From Streptomyces sp. NBC_01775 (GTDB taxonomy: Bacteria > Actinomycetota > Actinomycetes > Streptomycetales > Streptomycetaceae), in assembly GCF_035917675.1 (NCBI RefSeq), contig NZ_CP109104.1, forward strand, positions 186,001 to 250,000: DNA of 64,000 nt, given 5' to 3'. Of this stretch, positions 10,315-19,404 are shown piece by piece; position 1 is the stretch's first letter, and every line of letters starts with the position of its first letter. The position numbers and the translations under genes were made by a program. Under the pieces are notes generated by a model, which searched no databases, had not been told where the DNA came from, and saw nothing but the letters and a program-made list of their open reading frames with translations.

Positions 10315-12786
10315 ATGGCACAGGGCTCGGTCCAGGTGACGCACAGCGGCACGTCGCGGTGGCGGCGGCGCACAGGCGAGTACGCCTCGCTGTCCGCAGC
10401 GCTGGAGGCGGCGGGCGACGGGGACGTCCTCACGCTCGCCCCCGGCACCTACCGGGAGAACCTGGTGGTCGAGCAAGCGGTGACGCTGCGCGGGCCCGAG
10501 CGCGCGGGCGGCGGCTCGGTGCGTATCGCCCCGGCCGACGGAGTGGCGCTCACGGTGCGCGCCGCCGCGCTCGTCCAGGACCTCCAGATCGAGGGCCAGG
10601 ACTCGGCCGTGCCCGCCGTGCTGGTCGAGGACGCGGCGCCGGAGCTGACGGGGCTGCGGGTGATGACGCGTTCGGCCGCCGGAATAGAGGTGCGCGCCGG
10701 GGCCCGTCCGACCGTCCGGCGCTGCACCGTCGACAACCCCGCCGGGCTCGGCATCAGCGTTTCCGGTGCGGCCGGCGGCGTCTACGAGGAGTGCGAGGTG
10801 GTGGCCGCGGGCCAGTCCGGGATCGCGGTCCGGGACGGCGCGCGCCCCCGGCTCACGCACTGCCGGGTGCACCACGCCTCCGGCGCCGGGATCACCCTCC
10901 AGGGCGAGGGCACCACGGCCGAGGCGGTCGGCTGCGAGGTGTACGAGATCAAGGGCAGCGGCCTGCGGGTGGCGGCCCGTGCCAGCGGGCACTTCACCGA
11001 CTGCCGGGTCCACCGCACCTCGGCGGACGGGGTCACCCTGGAGACCGACGCCGTGCTGACGCTGGCCGACTGCGACATCCACGAAATTCCCGAGAACGCC
11101 GTCGACCTGCGCTCGCGTTCGGTGCTGACGCTGACCCGTTCGAAGGTGCGGCGCTTCGGGCGCAACGGCCTGTCGGTGTGGGACCCGGGCACCCGGGTGG
11201 ACGCCAACGGCTGCGAGATCCACGACAGTACCGGCGACTACCCGGCGGTGTGGGTCAGCGACGGCGCCACCGCCGTGCTGGACTCCTGCCGGGTGCACAC
11301 CGTGCCCGACGCGCTGTTCGTCCTCGACCGGGGCTCTCGCGCCGACGTGCTGGACAGCGACCTGTCCCAGGTGCGGGGCACGGCCGTCTCGGTGAGCGAC
11401 GGAGCGGCCGTGCAGCTCGACGACTGCCGGATCAGCAAGGCCGCCACCGGCGCCTGGTTCCGCGACCACGGCAGCGGCGGCGTGCTCAACGGCTGCACCA
11501 TCGACGGCGCGGCCACCGGGGTCATCGTCACCAAGGGCGCCGACCCCACCGTGGAGCGCTGCACCGTCAGTGCGGCCGCCGAGGCGGGCTTCTACGTCTC
11601 GGCCGAGGGGCGCGGCACCTTCCACAACTGCCGGGTGACCGGTTCGCGCGGCTACGGCTTCCACATCATCGACGGCTGCCGGGCCACGCTGCGCCGCTGC
11701 CGTACGGAGCGGTGCGCACGCGGCGGCTACGAGTTCGCCGACGAGGGCCCCTCCGTCGAGGACTGCACCAGCGACGAGAGCGCGGCCCCCGTCAGCGCCA
11801 CGGCGGACCCCGTGGCGGCGGGCGGGCCCCACTCCCCCACCGCCGCGCCGGGGCTGCTGACCGCGACGGCACCGGTGCCCCGGCAGCGGCGCCCCGACGA
11901 GACCACGCCCGGGACGTCGGCGGCTGCCCCGGCCGCGCAGGGGGAGCAGGCCGTCGAGGAGGCGCCCGGGGAGGCACGTCCGCCGAAGGAGGTCCTCGGG
12001 GAACTCGACGCGCTGGTCGGGCTGGAGAGCGTCAAGCGTGAGGTCCGCGCGCTGACCGACATGATCGAGGTGGGCCGCAGGCGCCAGGAGGCCGGGCTCA
12101 AGGCCGCCTCCGTACGGCGGCATCTGGTCTTCACCGGCTCGCCGGGCACCGGCAAGACGACCGTGGCGCGGCTCTACGGCGAGATCCTGCGCGCCCTCGG
12201 TGTCCTGCGGCGCGGCCACCTGGTGGAGGTCTCGCGCGTGGATCTGGTGGGCGAGCACATCGGGTCGACCGCGATCCGCACCCAGGAAGCCTTCGAGCGG
12301 GCCAAGGGCGGGGTGCTGTTCATCGACGAGGCCTACGCGCTCTCCCCCGAGGACTCGGGCCGCGACTTCGGACGCGAGGCCATCGACACGCTGGTGAAGC
12401 TCATGGAGGACCACCGCGACGAGGTCGTGGTGATCGTCGCGGGCTACACCGCCGAGATGGAGCGCTTCCTGGCCGTCAACCCGGGTGTGGCGTCGCGCTT
12501 CTCGCGCACCATCACCTTCGGGGACTTCGCGCCCGAGCAGCTGCTGCGGATCGTCGAGCAGCAGGCCGACGAGCAGGAATACCACCTGGGCGAGGGGGCG
12601 CGCGAGGCACTGCTCGGATACTTCACCGAGCTGCCCAAGGGCCCGTCGTTCGGCAACGGGCGCACCGCGCGGCAGACGTTCGAGGCGATGGTCGAGCGGC
12701 ACGCGGGCCGGGTCGCGCACTTCCCCGACCCGAGTACCGACGACCTGACCCTGCTCTATCCGGAGGACCTGCCGGGCTCACTGTGA
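10315..12786 (+). CDS. Right-handed beta-helix repeat protein fused to a CbbX/SpoVK-type AAA+ ATPase
   Basis: This 823-residue chimera has three parts. Residues 1-495 form a pectate-lyase-like parallel beta-helix: the segment begins [25 protein letters not shown] and contains at least a dozen roughly 22-residue rungs with recurring C-x-V/I-H patterns such as [14 protein letters not shown] and [14 protein letters not shown]. Residues 500-560 are an Ala/Pro-rich linker. Residues 565-823 are an AAA+ module of the CbbX/SpoVK/EccA type: [18 protein letters not shown], Walker [11 protein letters not shown], Walker [12 protein letters not shown], sensor [15 protein letters not shown] and arginine finger region [11 protein letters not shown]. 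No signal peptide is visible, so a cytosolic scaffold with remodelling activity is likely. Its 3' end overlaps the convergent membrane hydrolase gene by 31 bp. Substrate unknown. Confidence 0.92.
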   Translation: MAQGSVQVTHSGTSRWRRRTGEYASLSAALEAAGDGDVLTLAPGTYRENLVVEQAVTLRGPERAGGGSVRIAPADGVALTVRAAALVQDLQIEGQDSAVPAVLVEDAAPELTGLRVMTRSAAGIEVRAGARPTVRRCTVDNPAGLGISVSGAAGGVYEECEVVAAGQSGIAVRDGARPRLTHCRVHHASGAGITLQGEGTTAEAVGCEVYEIKGSGLRVAARASGHFTDCRVHRTSADGVTLETDAVLTLADCDIHEIPENAVDLRSRSVLTLTRSKVRRFGRNGLSVWDPGTRVDANGCEIHDSTGDYPAVWVSDGATAVLDSCRVHTVPDALFVLDRGSRADVLDSDLSQVRGTAVSVSDGAAVQLDDCRISKAATGAWFRDHGSGGVLNGCTIDGAATGVIVTKGADPTVERCTVSAAAEAGFYVSAEGRGTFHNCRVTGSRGYGFHIIDGCRATLRRCRTERCARGGYEFADEGPSVEDCTSDESAAPVSATADPVAAGGPHSPTAAPGLLTATAPVPRQRRPDETTPGTSAAAPAAQGEQAVEEAPGEARPPKEVLGELDALVGLESVKREVRALTDMIEVGRRRQEAGLKAASVRRHLVFTGSPGTGKTTVARLYGEILRALGVLRRGHLVEVSRVDLVGEHIGSTAIRTQEAFERAKGGVLFIDEAYALSPEDSGRDFGREAIDTLVKLMEDHRDEVVVIVAGYTAEMERFLAVNPGVASRFSRTITFGDFAPEQLLRIVEQQADEQEYHLGEGAREALLGYFTELPKGPSFGNGRTARQTFEAMVERHAGRVAHFPDPSTDDLTLLYPEDLPGSL

Positions 12787-15335
12787 GCGAGCTCGGCCAC
12801 CGGTTCAGCCTCCCCGTCCGGTTCGGGCCCGGCGACCTGTCCGGGCTCGGCGGCCGGTTCGTGCCCGGCCGATGCGGACCGGGGCTGCTGGGGAACACCG
12901 GTGTGCGGCTCGCGTCCGGCTGTACGCGCGGACTTGGACTTCAGACGGGTCAGCAGTCCGTCCCGCTCCTGCGCGAAGGCCGGGTCCGCCTGGTAGTCGC
13001 CGTGGGCCAGGATCGGCTCCGGCAGCGGCTGTTCGCGGGTGCGCCCGTAGGCGAGCGGGTCCAGCAGCGGGCCCCGGTCGACTCCGTGGCACTGCTCCGG
13101 CGGGGCCTGCTCCGGGGCCTCGGCGCGCTCGGGGCGCACCGGGCCGCCGATCGGGTCGGTGAGCCGCCACAGGTTGCGCCAGCAGTCCAGGTCGTTGTGG
13201 AGCGCGGCCAGCTGCCGGGGCCCGAAGTAGGCGGGGAACCAGCGCCCGTAGAGCCGCTCCAGGGGTGAGCCGTAGGTCAGCAGCGCGATCTGGCGGCGGG
13301 TGCGGGGATCCAGCTGCCACACGGCGGCGGCGGCGAGGACGCTGCCCTGGGAGTGCCCGGAGATCACCAGGCGGCGGCCCGGCTCCTTGTGCGTCCACAT
13401 CGCCATCCGCCAGGCCAGGTCCGGCACGGCGCGCTCGGCGTAGCACGGCGGTGCGAAGGGGTGGGCGCTGCGGGGCCAGAAGGTGCCGACGTCCCACAGG
13501 ATGCCGATGGTGCGGCGGGCCGAGGCGTCGCGGTAGGCGCGGCGGCCCCAGGTGAGGAAGAGCAGGAAGCCCAGCCCGATCAGCCAGGAGCCCAGCGCCT
13601 GCACCGTGTCGGCGAACCCGGCGACGATGTCGGGGGTGTCCTGGGCTGCTTCGCTGGGGACCTTCCCCGTCAGCAGGGCACCGAGCTGGGCGATACCGCC
13701 GAGCGACAGCGTGACGAGGGCGATCGTGGCGACCAGCCAGGGGGCCTCGTCGGTCAGTCCGGCGCGGGCGATCGCCCCGGCGATCTTGCGCGAGCGGGAC
13801 TCGTCCGGGAGCGACCCGGGGTAGCCCGCCGTCACGTCGCCGGTCAGCCGCCTGGCGTCACGCCACACGCGGAAGGCGAACCAGCACACCAGCAGCAGCA
13901 CCACCGCGAGCAGCACCGGGATGATGGAGGCCTGCCAGGTGAGGATCGTGGGCGGGCCGCCGATCAGACCGTTGCCGGAGCCGGGCGAGCCGGGGCCGTC
14001 CAGCCAGTCCCCGACGCGCTGGGAGATTCCGCCGGAGAGCACCCCGCCCAGGGCGCAGGCGAGCATGGCGATACCGGCGGAAGCGAACCCGGCCAGGGCC
14101 GTGCGGGGGACGCGACGGGAGCGGTGGAGCCGTACCCCGACGATGCCGAGCACGACGACGAGGGCTCCTTGGAGCAGTGCCAGCACCCCGAAGGTCTCGT
14201 CCCCCGGCAGCGAGCCGCCGGAGACCCAGCCGGGGCGGCTCCAGGCGCTGTGCACCACCGCGAGCACGGCCACGCCGATGGAGGCGCCGGGCAGCGCGCG
14301 CACGGCGAGCTTGTCGATCCGGTCGTCCGCCTCGCGCTCCTTGCGGCCCCTGCGGCACACGACGTACAGGACGCACAGCACTCCCACGACGATCAGCCCG
14401 GCCAGCAGCCGGCCCAGCACGTCCAGCGTGACGTCGCCGCCCGGCTTGCGGTCGTAGCGTCCGGCCGCGGCGGCCAGGGCGGCGGCGATGGTCAGGAAGG
14501 CCGCCGCCGTGTGCGCCGCGCGCAGCCGGGCGACGTGCCGCTTCCCGTACCAGAACCCGGGCAGCGACAGCGGCGGGCGGCCGTTGGCGCCGGGGGCGTC
14601 CTCGGGGACGGTGGGCTTGAGCGGCGGCTGGGATTCGTAGGCGCTCCAGGTGCGGTGGGAGAGCCACCACAGCAGCACGGTGCCGGCGGCGGGCAACGCC
14701 GTGGCGAGTGCCAGCCTGCGTCCGGGCTGGCTCCACCAGCCACCGGAGCCGGAGCCGGGCACGGCCATGAAGGCGAGCCAGGAGTGTTCCTCGGCACAGC
14801 GGGCCTCACCGGCGCACTGCCAGGCGGCCAGGTCGAGCGCGACCTCGCAGGCAGCGGCGGTCAGCAGCACGGTGAGGGAGAGCGCGATCAGGCGCACCAG
14901 CAGCCCGTGCAGGCGCACGGCGCCGCGCCGCCCGTCGGCGGCGGGCCGGGTCCAGTGCGCGAGGTTGACGACCATGAACGGCAGCAGGATCAGCCACAGG
15001 GCGCGCGAGCCGTTGCCAGAGGTGAGGTTGGACCAGCAGTACGCCTCCGGGACGGACTTGTCGGCGTAGTCCTCCGGGCGGTGCTCGGCGTCCTTGTCCT
15101 CCTTGCGCCGGAAGACGGCGGCTGTGCTGTCGCCGGTGACGCGCGTGGTGTGCGGGTCGCCGAGCATCTCCTCGGGGGTGGTGCCCCCGACTCCGTGAAC
15201 GAGCAGCTCCAGCGACAGCTGTGACCCGGGCCGGTGGCGCCGGTCGTCGGCCGGGGCGGATGGTGCGGATGGTGCAGTGGCGGTTGGTGTGGCGGCACGT
15301 CCGGGCGCGCTGGTGTGAGCATGGTCTGACGGCAC
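12756..15335 (-). CDS. Large membrane protein with alpha/beta-hydrolase-like domain
   Basis: The 859-residue protein starts with a disordered Ala/Pro/Thr tail, then [20 protein letters not shown] (about residues 42-60), which resembles a lipase oxyanion segment. A series of membrane segments follows between about 115 and 600 (for example [59 protein letters not shown]). A cytosolic region then carries [20 protein letters not shown], a clear G-H-S-x-G nucleophile elbow near residue 670. The C-terminus is a low-complexity run of PEPVAEL-type repeats. The GTG start has a GGGGGAA ribosome site. An integral-membrane lipase/esterase is a reasonable inference; substrate unknown. The gene converges on and overlaps the beta-helix/AAA+ gene. 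Confidence 0.82.
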   Translation of the reverse strand: MPSDHAHTSAPGRAATPTATAPSAPSAPADDRRHRPGSQLSLELLVHGVGGTTPEEMLGDPHTTRVTGDSTAAVFRRKEDKDAEHRPEDYADKSVPEAYCWSNLTSGNGSRALWLILLPFMVVNLAHWTRPAADGRRGAVRLHGLLVRLIALSLTVLLTAAACEVALDLAAWQCAGEARCAEEHSWLAFMAVPGSGSGGWWSQPGRRLALATALPAAGTVLLWWLSHRTWSAYESQPPLKPTVPEDAPGANGRPPLSLPGFWYGKRHVARLRAAHTAAAFLTIAAALAAAAGRYDRKPGGDVTLDVLGRLLAGLIVVGVLCVLYVVCRRGRKEREADDRIDKLAVRALPGASIGVAVLAVVHSAWSRPGWVSGGSLPGDETFGVLALLQGALVVVLGIVGVRLHRSRRVPRTALAGFASAGIAMLACALGGVLSGGISQRVGDWLDGPGSPGSGNGLIGGPPTILTWQASIIPVLLAVVLLLVCWFAFRVWRDARRLTGDVTAGYPGSLPDESRSRKIAGAIARAGLTDEAPWLVATIALVTLSLGGIAQLGALLTGKVPSEAAQDTPDIVAGFADTVQALGSWLIGLGFLLFLTWGRRAYRDASARRTIGILWDVGTFWPRSAHPFAPPCYAERAVPDLAWRMAMWTHKEPGRRLVISGHSQGSVLAAAAVWQLDPRTRRQIALLTYGSPLERLYGRWFPAYFGPRQLAALHNDLDCWRNLWRLTDPIGGPVRPERAEAPEQAPPEQCHGVDRGPLLDPLAYGRTREQPLPEPILAHGDYQADPAFAQERDGLLTRLKSKSARTAGREPHTGVPQQPRSASAGHEPAAEPGQVAGPEPDGEAEPVAELAHSEPGRSSG

Positions 15336-15554
15336 GGTGATTCCCCCGAGATCCCCCGAAACTGTGTGTCAGCGGTCCTTTCCAGCATCCCCGCCGGGAG
15401 GGGCCGTGGGGAGCCCCTCCGGAGTGAACGGGGGGTGCGCGAACCCGAATCGTGACATGCGCGCGCTCGTTGTGCGCGTGCGAAAATGGTCGGGTCGGCG
15501 GCCTCCCCACAGTCCCCACGGATCGGTCACGGAAAGCGAACGGAGACAAGGGCA

Positions 15555-16418
15555 GTGAGCGACAACCAGAACCTCCTCGCCGAGCAGCGGCGCGCGCTCA
15601 TTCTCGAGGAGGTGCGTCGCCGGGGCGGGGCACGGGTCAACGAGCTGACCCGGAAGCTGAGCGTCTCGGACATGACGGTGCGCCGCGACCTGGACGCGCT
15701 CGCCCGGCAGGGAGCCCTGGAGAAGGTGCACGGGGGCGCCGTTCCGGTCGCGGAGGCCAGCACGCACGAGCCGGGGTTCGAGGCGAAGTCCTCGCTGGAG
15801 CTGAGCGCGAAGGAGGACATCGCGCGGGCGGCGGCCGTCATGGCGCAGCCGGGGAGCGCGATCGCCCTCTCCGGCGGGACGACGACGTTCGCGCTGGCGC
15901 AGCATCTGCTGGATGTGCCGAATCTGACGGTGGTCACCAACTCGGTACGGGTCGCCGACGTCTTCCACTCCGCCCAGCGCTCCTCGGGCGCTCTTCAGCC
16001 GGGCCGCCCCGGCGCGGCGACCGTGGTGCTGACCGGCGGGGTGCGTACGCCCTCGGACTCGCTGGTGGGCTCGGTGGCCGACGCCGCGATCCGCTCGCTC
16101 CACTTCGACCTGCTCTTCCTGGGGGTGCACGGAATATCCGTCGAGGCGGGCCTGTCGACGCCGAACCTCGCGGAGGCGGAGACGAACCGGCGCTTCGTCG
16201 GCTCGGCGCGCCGGGTGATCGTGGTCGCCGACCACACCAAGTGGGGGACGGTGGGGCTGAGTTCGTTCGCCTCGCTGGACCAGGTGGACGCCCTGGTCAC
16301 GGACGCCGGGCTGCCCGCGGAGGCGCGCGCGGAGATCCAGGAGCATTTGCCGCAGCTGGTGGTGGCGGGCGAGCCGGAGCCCGACGCGGACAGCGGCTCG
16401 GAGACCGGCGAGCAGTAG
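15555..16418 (+). CDS. DeoR-family transcriptional regulator
   Basis: The 287-residue repressor has the DeoR layout. An N-terminal helix-turn-helix (about 20-60; ILEEVRRRGGARVNELTRKL, SDMTVRRDLDALARQGALEK) ends with the VHGGAV signature. The DeoRC sensor domain (about 75-255) contains IALSGGTTTFALAQHL, TVVTNSVRVADVF, FLGVHGISVEAGLSTPN and RVIVVADHTKWG, the usual sugar-phosphate pocket. GTG at 15555 is chosen because it opens the conserved frame, with GGAG upstream. An acidic tail follows residue 265. The target is not evident: neighbours are a membrane hydrolase and a SRPBCC protein, so it may act elsewhere. Confidence 0.92.
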   Translation: MSDNQNLLAEQRRALILEEVRRRGGARVNELTRKLSVSDMTVRRDLDALARQGALEKVHGGAVPVAEASTHEPGFEAKSSLELSAKEDIARAAAVMAQPGSAIALSGGTTTFALAQHLLDVPNLTVVTNSVRVADVFHSAQRSSGALQPGRPGAATVVLTGGVRTPSDSLVGSVADAAIRSLHFDLLFLGVHGISVEAGLSTPNLAEAETNRRFVGSARRVIVVADHTKWGTVGLSSFASLDQVDALVTDAGLPAEARAEIQEHLPQLVVAGEPEPDADSGSETGEQ

Positions 16419-16508
16419 CCCAGGGCCGGGCCCCGGGGTGACGGAGGCGGGCGGGTGAGCGCCGGATAGGCTGTGCACATCCGTTCGCACACTGCTGGGG
16501 GTCGTCCC

Positions 16509-16982
16509 ATGGCACGTCAACTGCGTTCTGTAGGGCTGGAGTTCGCCGATACCGCGCCGCTGCGGCTCTCCTTCGCCGCCGACCTGGGCGTGCCGCGCGA
16601 GAGGGTGTTCACGGCGCTGGCCGAGGAGCTGGAGGCCTGGCCGCTCTGGTTCACGGCGGTGAGCCAGGTGACGCCGACGGAGGGCGGCAAGGGGCGTCAC
16701 GTACGGCTGACGGGCGGGGGGTTCTTCACCGAGACGGTGCTGGCCGCGGTGCCCGCCGAGCGGTACACCTACCGGATCGACCGGACGAACGCGCCGGGGA
16801 TGCGCGCGATGATGGAGGACTGGAACCTCGCGGTGTCGCCGTCCGGCGGGGCGCGGGTACGCTGGACGATGGCGGTGGACGGGACCCGCACGCTGCGCAC
16901 CGTCATGCGGCTGGGCCGGGCCGGGATCGGCGCCTCCTTCCGGGACGCGATGCGCAAGCTGGACCTCCGGCTGCGCCCCTGA
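16509..16982 (+). CDS. SRPBCC-family (polyketide cyclase/START-like) protein
   Basis: This 157-residue protein has the START/SRPBCC pattern: an N-terminal strand with LRLSFAADLGVPRERVFTALAEELEAWPLWF, central strands VRLTGGGFFTETVLAAVPAERYTYRI, and the C-terminal long helix MRLGRAGIGASFRDAMRKLDLRL. Such proteins bind hydrophobic ligands in a cavity. The specific ligand cannot be read from sequence. It follows the DeoR gene after 90 bp on the same strand. Confidence 0.85.
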   Translation: MARQLRSVGLEFADTAPLRLSFAADLGVPRERVFTALAEELEAWPLWFTAVSQVTPTEGGKGRHVRLTGGGFFTETVLAAVPAERYTYRIDRTNAPGMRAMMEDWNLAVSPSGGARVRWTMAVDGTRTLRTVMRLGRAGIGASFRDAMRKLDLRLRP

Positions 16983-17020
16983 CTCTCAGCCGCCCATGCC
17001 CATGCGCTCCCGGGAAGGGC

Positions 17021-18199
17021 TCAGGCCCACTCCCCCGTGGCCAGGAAGTGTTCCAGGGTCGCCGCGTAGGGGGCGATGTCCAGCCCCTGGGAGGCCAGCC
17101 AGGTGTCGGAGTAGTACTTGTCGAGGTAGCGGTCGCCCGGGTCGCACAGCAGGGTGACGACGCTCCCCCGCTCGCCGCGCTCCAGCATCTCGGCGACGAT
17201 CTTGAGGCTGCTCCACAGGCCGGTGCCCGTCGACCCGCCCGCCCTGCGGCCGAGGACCTGCTCCAGGGCGCGTACGGCGGCGACGCTGGCGGCGTCCGGC
17301 ACCTTCATCATCCGGTCGATGGCCCCCGTCACGAAGCTCGGCTCCATCCGGGGCCGTCCGATGCCCTCTATGCGGGAGGCCTTGTCGCTGGTCGCGTCGG
17401 GGTCACCGCGGGTCCAGCCGTCGAAGAAGCAGGAGTTCTCCGGGTCGGGGACGCACACGCGGGTGTCGTACTGCATGTAGTGGATGTAGCGCGCGAAGGT
17501 GGCCGAGGTGCCGCCGGTGCCCGCCGTGGCCACGATCCAGGCGGGCTCGGGATAGCGCTCCCGGCTCAGCTGCTGGTAGACGGACTCGGCGATGTTGTTG
17601 TTGCCCCGCCAGTCGGTGGCGCGCTCCGCGTAGGTGAACTGGTCCATGAAGTGGCCGCCGCTCTCCGCGGCCAGGGCGGCCGAGACCTCGTACACGGTGC
17701 GCGGGTCGTCCACCAGGTGGCACCGGCCGCCGTGGAACTCGATCAGCCGGGTCTTCTCGCCACTCGTCGTGCGGGGCATCACCGCGATGAAGGGCACCCC
17801 GATCAGCTTGGCGAAGTACGCCTCACTCACTGCCGTGGAGCCGCTGGATGCCTCGATGACGGGGCCGCCGGGCCGTATCCAGCCGTTGCAGAGCGCGTAG
17901 AGGAACAGAGAGCGGGCCAGCCGGTGCTTGAGGCTGCCGGTGGGGTGGGTCGACTCGTCCTTGAGGTAGAGGTCGATCCCCCACTCCCCGGGGAGCGGGA
18001 AGGAGAGCAGATGTGTGTCGGCGCTGCGCCCGCTCTCGGCTCTGACCTTGCGTACCGCCTCCTTCAGCCAGCTCCGGTAGGCGTCGTCACTGCGGTCCAC
18101 ATCTGCTGTCGGGACGGCTGTGGCAAAAGGGACGGATTCGGCGGTGCTCACGAAGCCGATCATAAAGGTGCACTGGTAGATGGGCGCGGAGAAGGGCAT
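17021..18199 (-). CDS. PLP-dependent cysteine-synthase-family enzyme
   Basis: The 392-residue protein belongs to the fold-type II PLP enzymes (cysteine synthase/cystathionine beta-synthase group). [20 protein letters not shown] carries the PLP lysine near residue 110, [27 protein letters not shown] is the Ser/Gly phosphate and substrate loop, and [19 protein letters not shown] is the cofactor phosphate-binding glycine loop. The actinobacterial subgroup with the RSADTHLL and NSCFFDGW motifs is conserved but poorly characterised, so true O-acetylserine sulfhydrylase activity is unproven. The ATG at 18199 has a good GGGGGAG site. A GTG at 18151 matches the usual family N-terminus better but lacks a ribosome site. 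It diverges from the small gene at 18287. Confidence 0.88.
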   Translation of the reverse strand: MPFSAPIYQCTFMIGFVSTAESVPFATAVPTADVDRSDDAYRSWLKEAVRKVRAESGRSADTHLLSFPLPGEWGIDLYLKDESTHPTGSLKHRLARSLFLYALCNGWIRPGGPVIEASSGSTAVSEAYFAKLIGVPFIAVMPRTTSGEKTRLIEFHGGRCHLVDDPRTVYEVSAALAAESGGHFMDQFTYAERATDWRGNNNIAESVYQQLSRERYPEPAWIVATAGTGGTSATFARYIHYMQYDTRVCVPDPENSCFFDGWTRGDPDATSDKASRIEGIGRPRMEPSFVTGAIDRMMKVPDAASVAAVRALEQVLGRRAGGSTGTGLWSSLKIVAEMLERGERGSVVTLLCDPGDRYLDKYYSDTWLASQGLDIAPYAATLEHFLATGEWA

Positions 18200-18286
18200 G
18201 CTCCCCCGGAGGGGTACAGGTCCCGGGTGTACTGCGGACGCACGGGGGTACCCCTGCTGGGACGATCCGGTGGGAGGCGGTTTGTT

Positions 18287-18595
18287 GTGGCGGAGCCGGA
18301 ATTCGACGCGACTGGGGTACGGATACACCGGATGCTTCGCTCACTCACCCGCGCCGGCCATGTGCTGGTGCGGGACGGCCAGCTGGTGCTGATGACCAGT
18401 TACGGCAGTGAGATCGACAGCGCTCCGGTCGACCAGGTCCGCATCAACGGATACGGGCTGCGGGACCAGGCGCTGGCCACGCTGGGCGGGAAGCGGTATC
18501 TGCTGCGGCTGGGGCTGGGGCACCGCGAGGGGCTGTTGTCGGCGGTGCGCACGGCCCGCGCCAAGGCCGCCGCCGAACGCGGTGTGCTCGGCTAG
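18287..18595 (+). CDS. Small conserved actinobacterial protein, function unknown
   Basis: This 102-residue basic protein contains [42 protein letters not shown] and a C-terminal [20 protein letters not shown] helix. I recognise no characterised domain; the pattern of short strands then a helix resembles small Streptomyces proteins of unknown role. The GTG at 18287 follows GGGAGG at 18272-18277 with ideal spacing. The start lies 87 bp from the divergent cysteine-synthase-like gene, implying a shared control region. Confidence 0.75.
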   Translation: MAEPEFDATGVRIHRMLRSLTRAGHVLVRDGQLVLMTSYGSEIDSAPVDQVRINGYGLRDQALATLGGKRYLLRLGLGHREGLLSAVRTARAKAAAERGVLG

Positions 18596-18661
18596 GTGAC
18601 CGCGGCACGCTTGCCGCTTGCGGCCCGGCTCGGCCGCTCCCACGCTGGACCTGTTACGTAC

Positions 18662-18673
18662 ATCACATGTGAT
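18662..18673. promoter_or_regulatory. 12-bp perfect palindrome, probable operator
   Basis: ATCACATGTGAT is a perfect palindrome 45 bp before the start of the RsbW-like ATPase gene. Its position and symmetry suggest a dimeric repressor or activator site. The regulator is unknown. Confidence 0.4.
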
Positions 18674-18718
18674 CCGCTCCCCGCCCCCTCGGGCAGGCCC
18701 TCTCAGGGAGTCACAGAC

Positions 18719-19384
18719 GTGATCAGTCCACCGAGCAGTACGAGCACGCAGGCCCTGCCTGGACGGCACTGTGCCGTGGAGTTCCAGGCGCTTCCCTCGC
18801 GGATCGGCCAGGTCCGCAGAATCGTGTCGGCGCAGCTGCGCTACTGGCGTCTCGACCCTCTCATCGACGCGGCGGTGCTCGGGGTGACCGAGCTGCTGAC
18901 CAACGTCCACCGGCACGCGGAGTCCGACACGCACGACAAGCACTGCACGGTGGAACTCGCCCTGGTCTGGGACCGGCTGACGATCTCCGTGCACGACCAC
19001 GACCCCCGGCTGCCGAGCGTGCGCTCCACCGTGCACGAGCCGGTGGCCACGCCGGAGCGGATGGCCACCAGCGGGCGCGGGCTGGCGCTGGTGGCGGCCG
19101 TCAGCGCCAGCTGGGGGATGCGGGCGCAGCGGGACGGTTCGGGCAAGACCGTCTGGTTCTCGCTCCCCGCGGCACCGGCCGCGCCGCGCGCGGCACCGGG
19201 GCCCGGGGCGGACGGATGGGGGCGGACCACATCGACGGGGGCTGCCGCTCCGGAGGAGCGAGAGCCCCCTGCCTCCCTGCCTGTGGGGGACACCTCGGCG
19301 GGCGCCCCCGTCCTCCCGCGGCACGCCGGCGGTGCCGGCCGGGCGCCGCGGCCCGCCGAGGTGGAGACGGCCGCCACGGGCTGA
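18719..19384 (+). CDS. RsbW-like ATP-binding (anti-sigma kinase type) protein
   Basis: The 221-residue protein contains a GHKL ATPase domain of the HATPase_c_2 class. ALPSRIGQVRRIVSAQLRYW is the leading helix, AVLGVTELLTNVHRHAES the N-box (near residue 65), ISVHDHDPRLPSV the G1 box, and MATSGRGLALVAAVSASWG the G2 region. Streptomyces genomes carry many such RsbW/SpoIIAB relatives, most without a known partner. The last 70 residues are low-complexity Pro/Ala. GTG at 18719 is chosen because GGGAG at 18706-18710 is ideally placed; a GTG at 18596 overlapping the previous stop would add a poorly conserved leader. The substrate anti-anti-sigma factor is not in this window. Confidence 0.85.
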   Translation: MISPPSSTSTQALPGRHCAVEFQALPSRIGQVRRIVSAQLRYWRLDPLIDAAVLGVTELLTNVHRHAESDTHDKHCTVELALVWDRLTISVHDHDPRLPSVRSTVHEPVATPERMATSGRGLALVAAVSASWGMRAQRDGSGKTVWFSLPAAPAAPRAAPGPGADGWGRTTSTGAAAPEEREPPASLPVGDTSAGAPVLPRHAGGAGRAPRPAEVETAATG

Positions 19385-19404
19385 GGTCCGCGGCAGCCGT
19401 CGGC

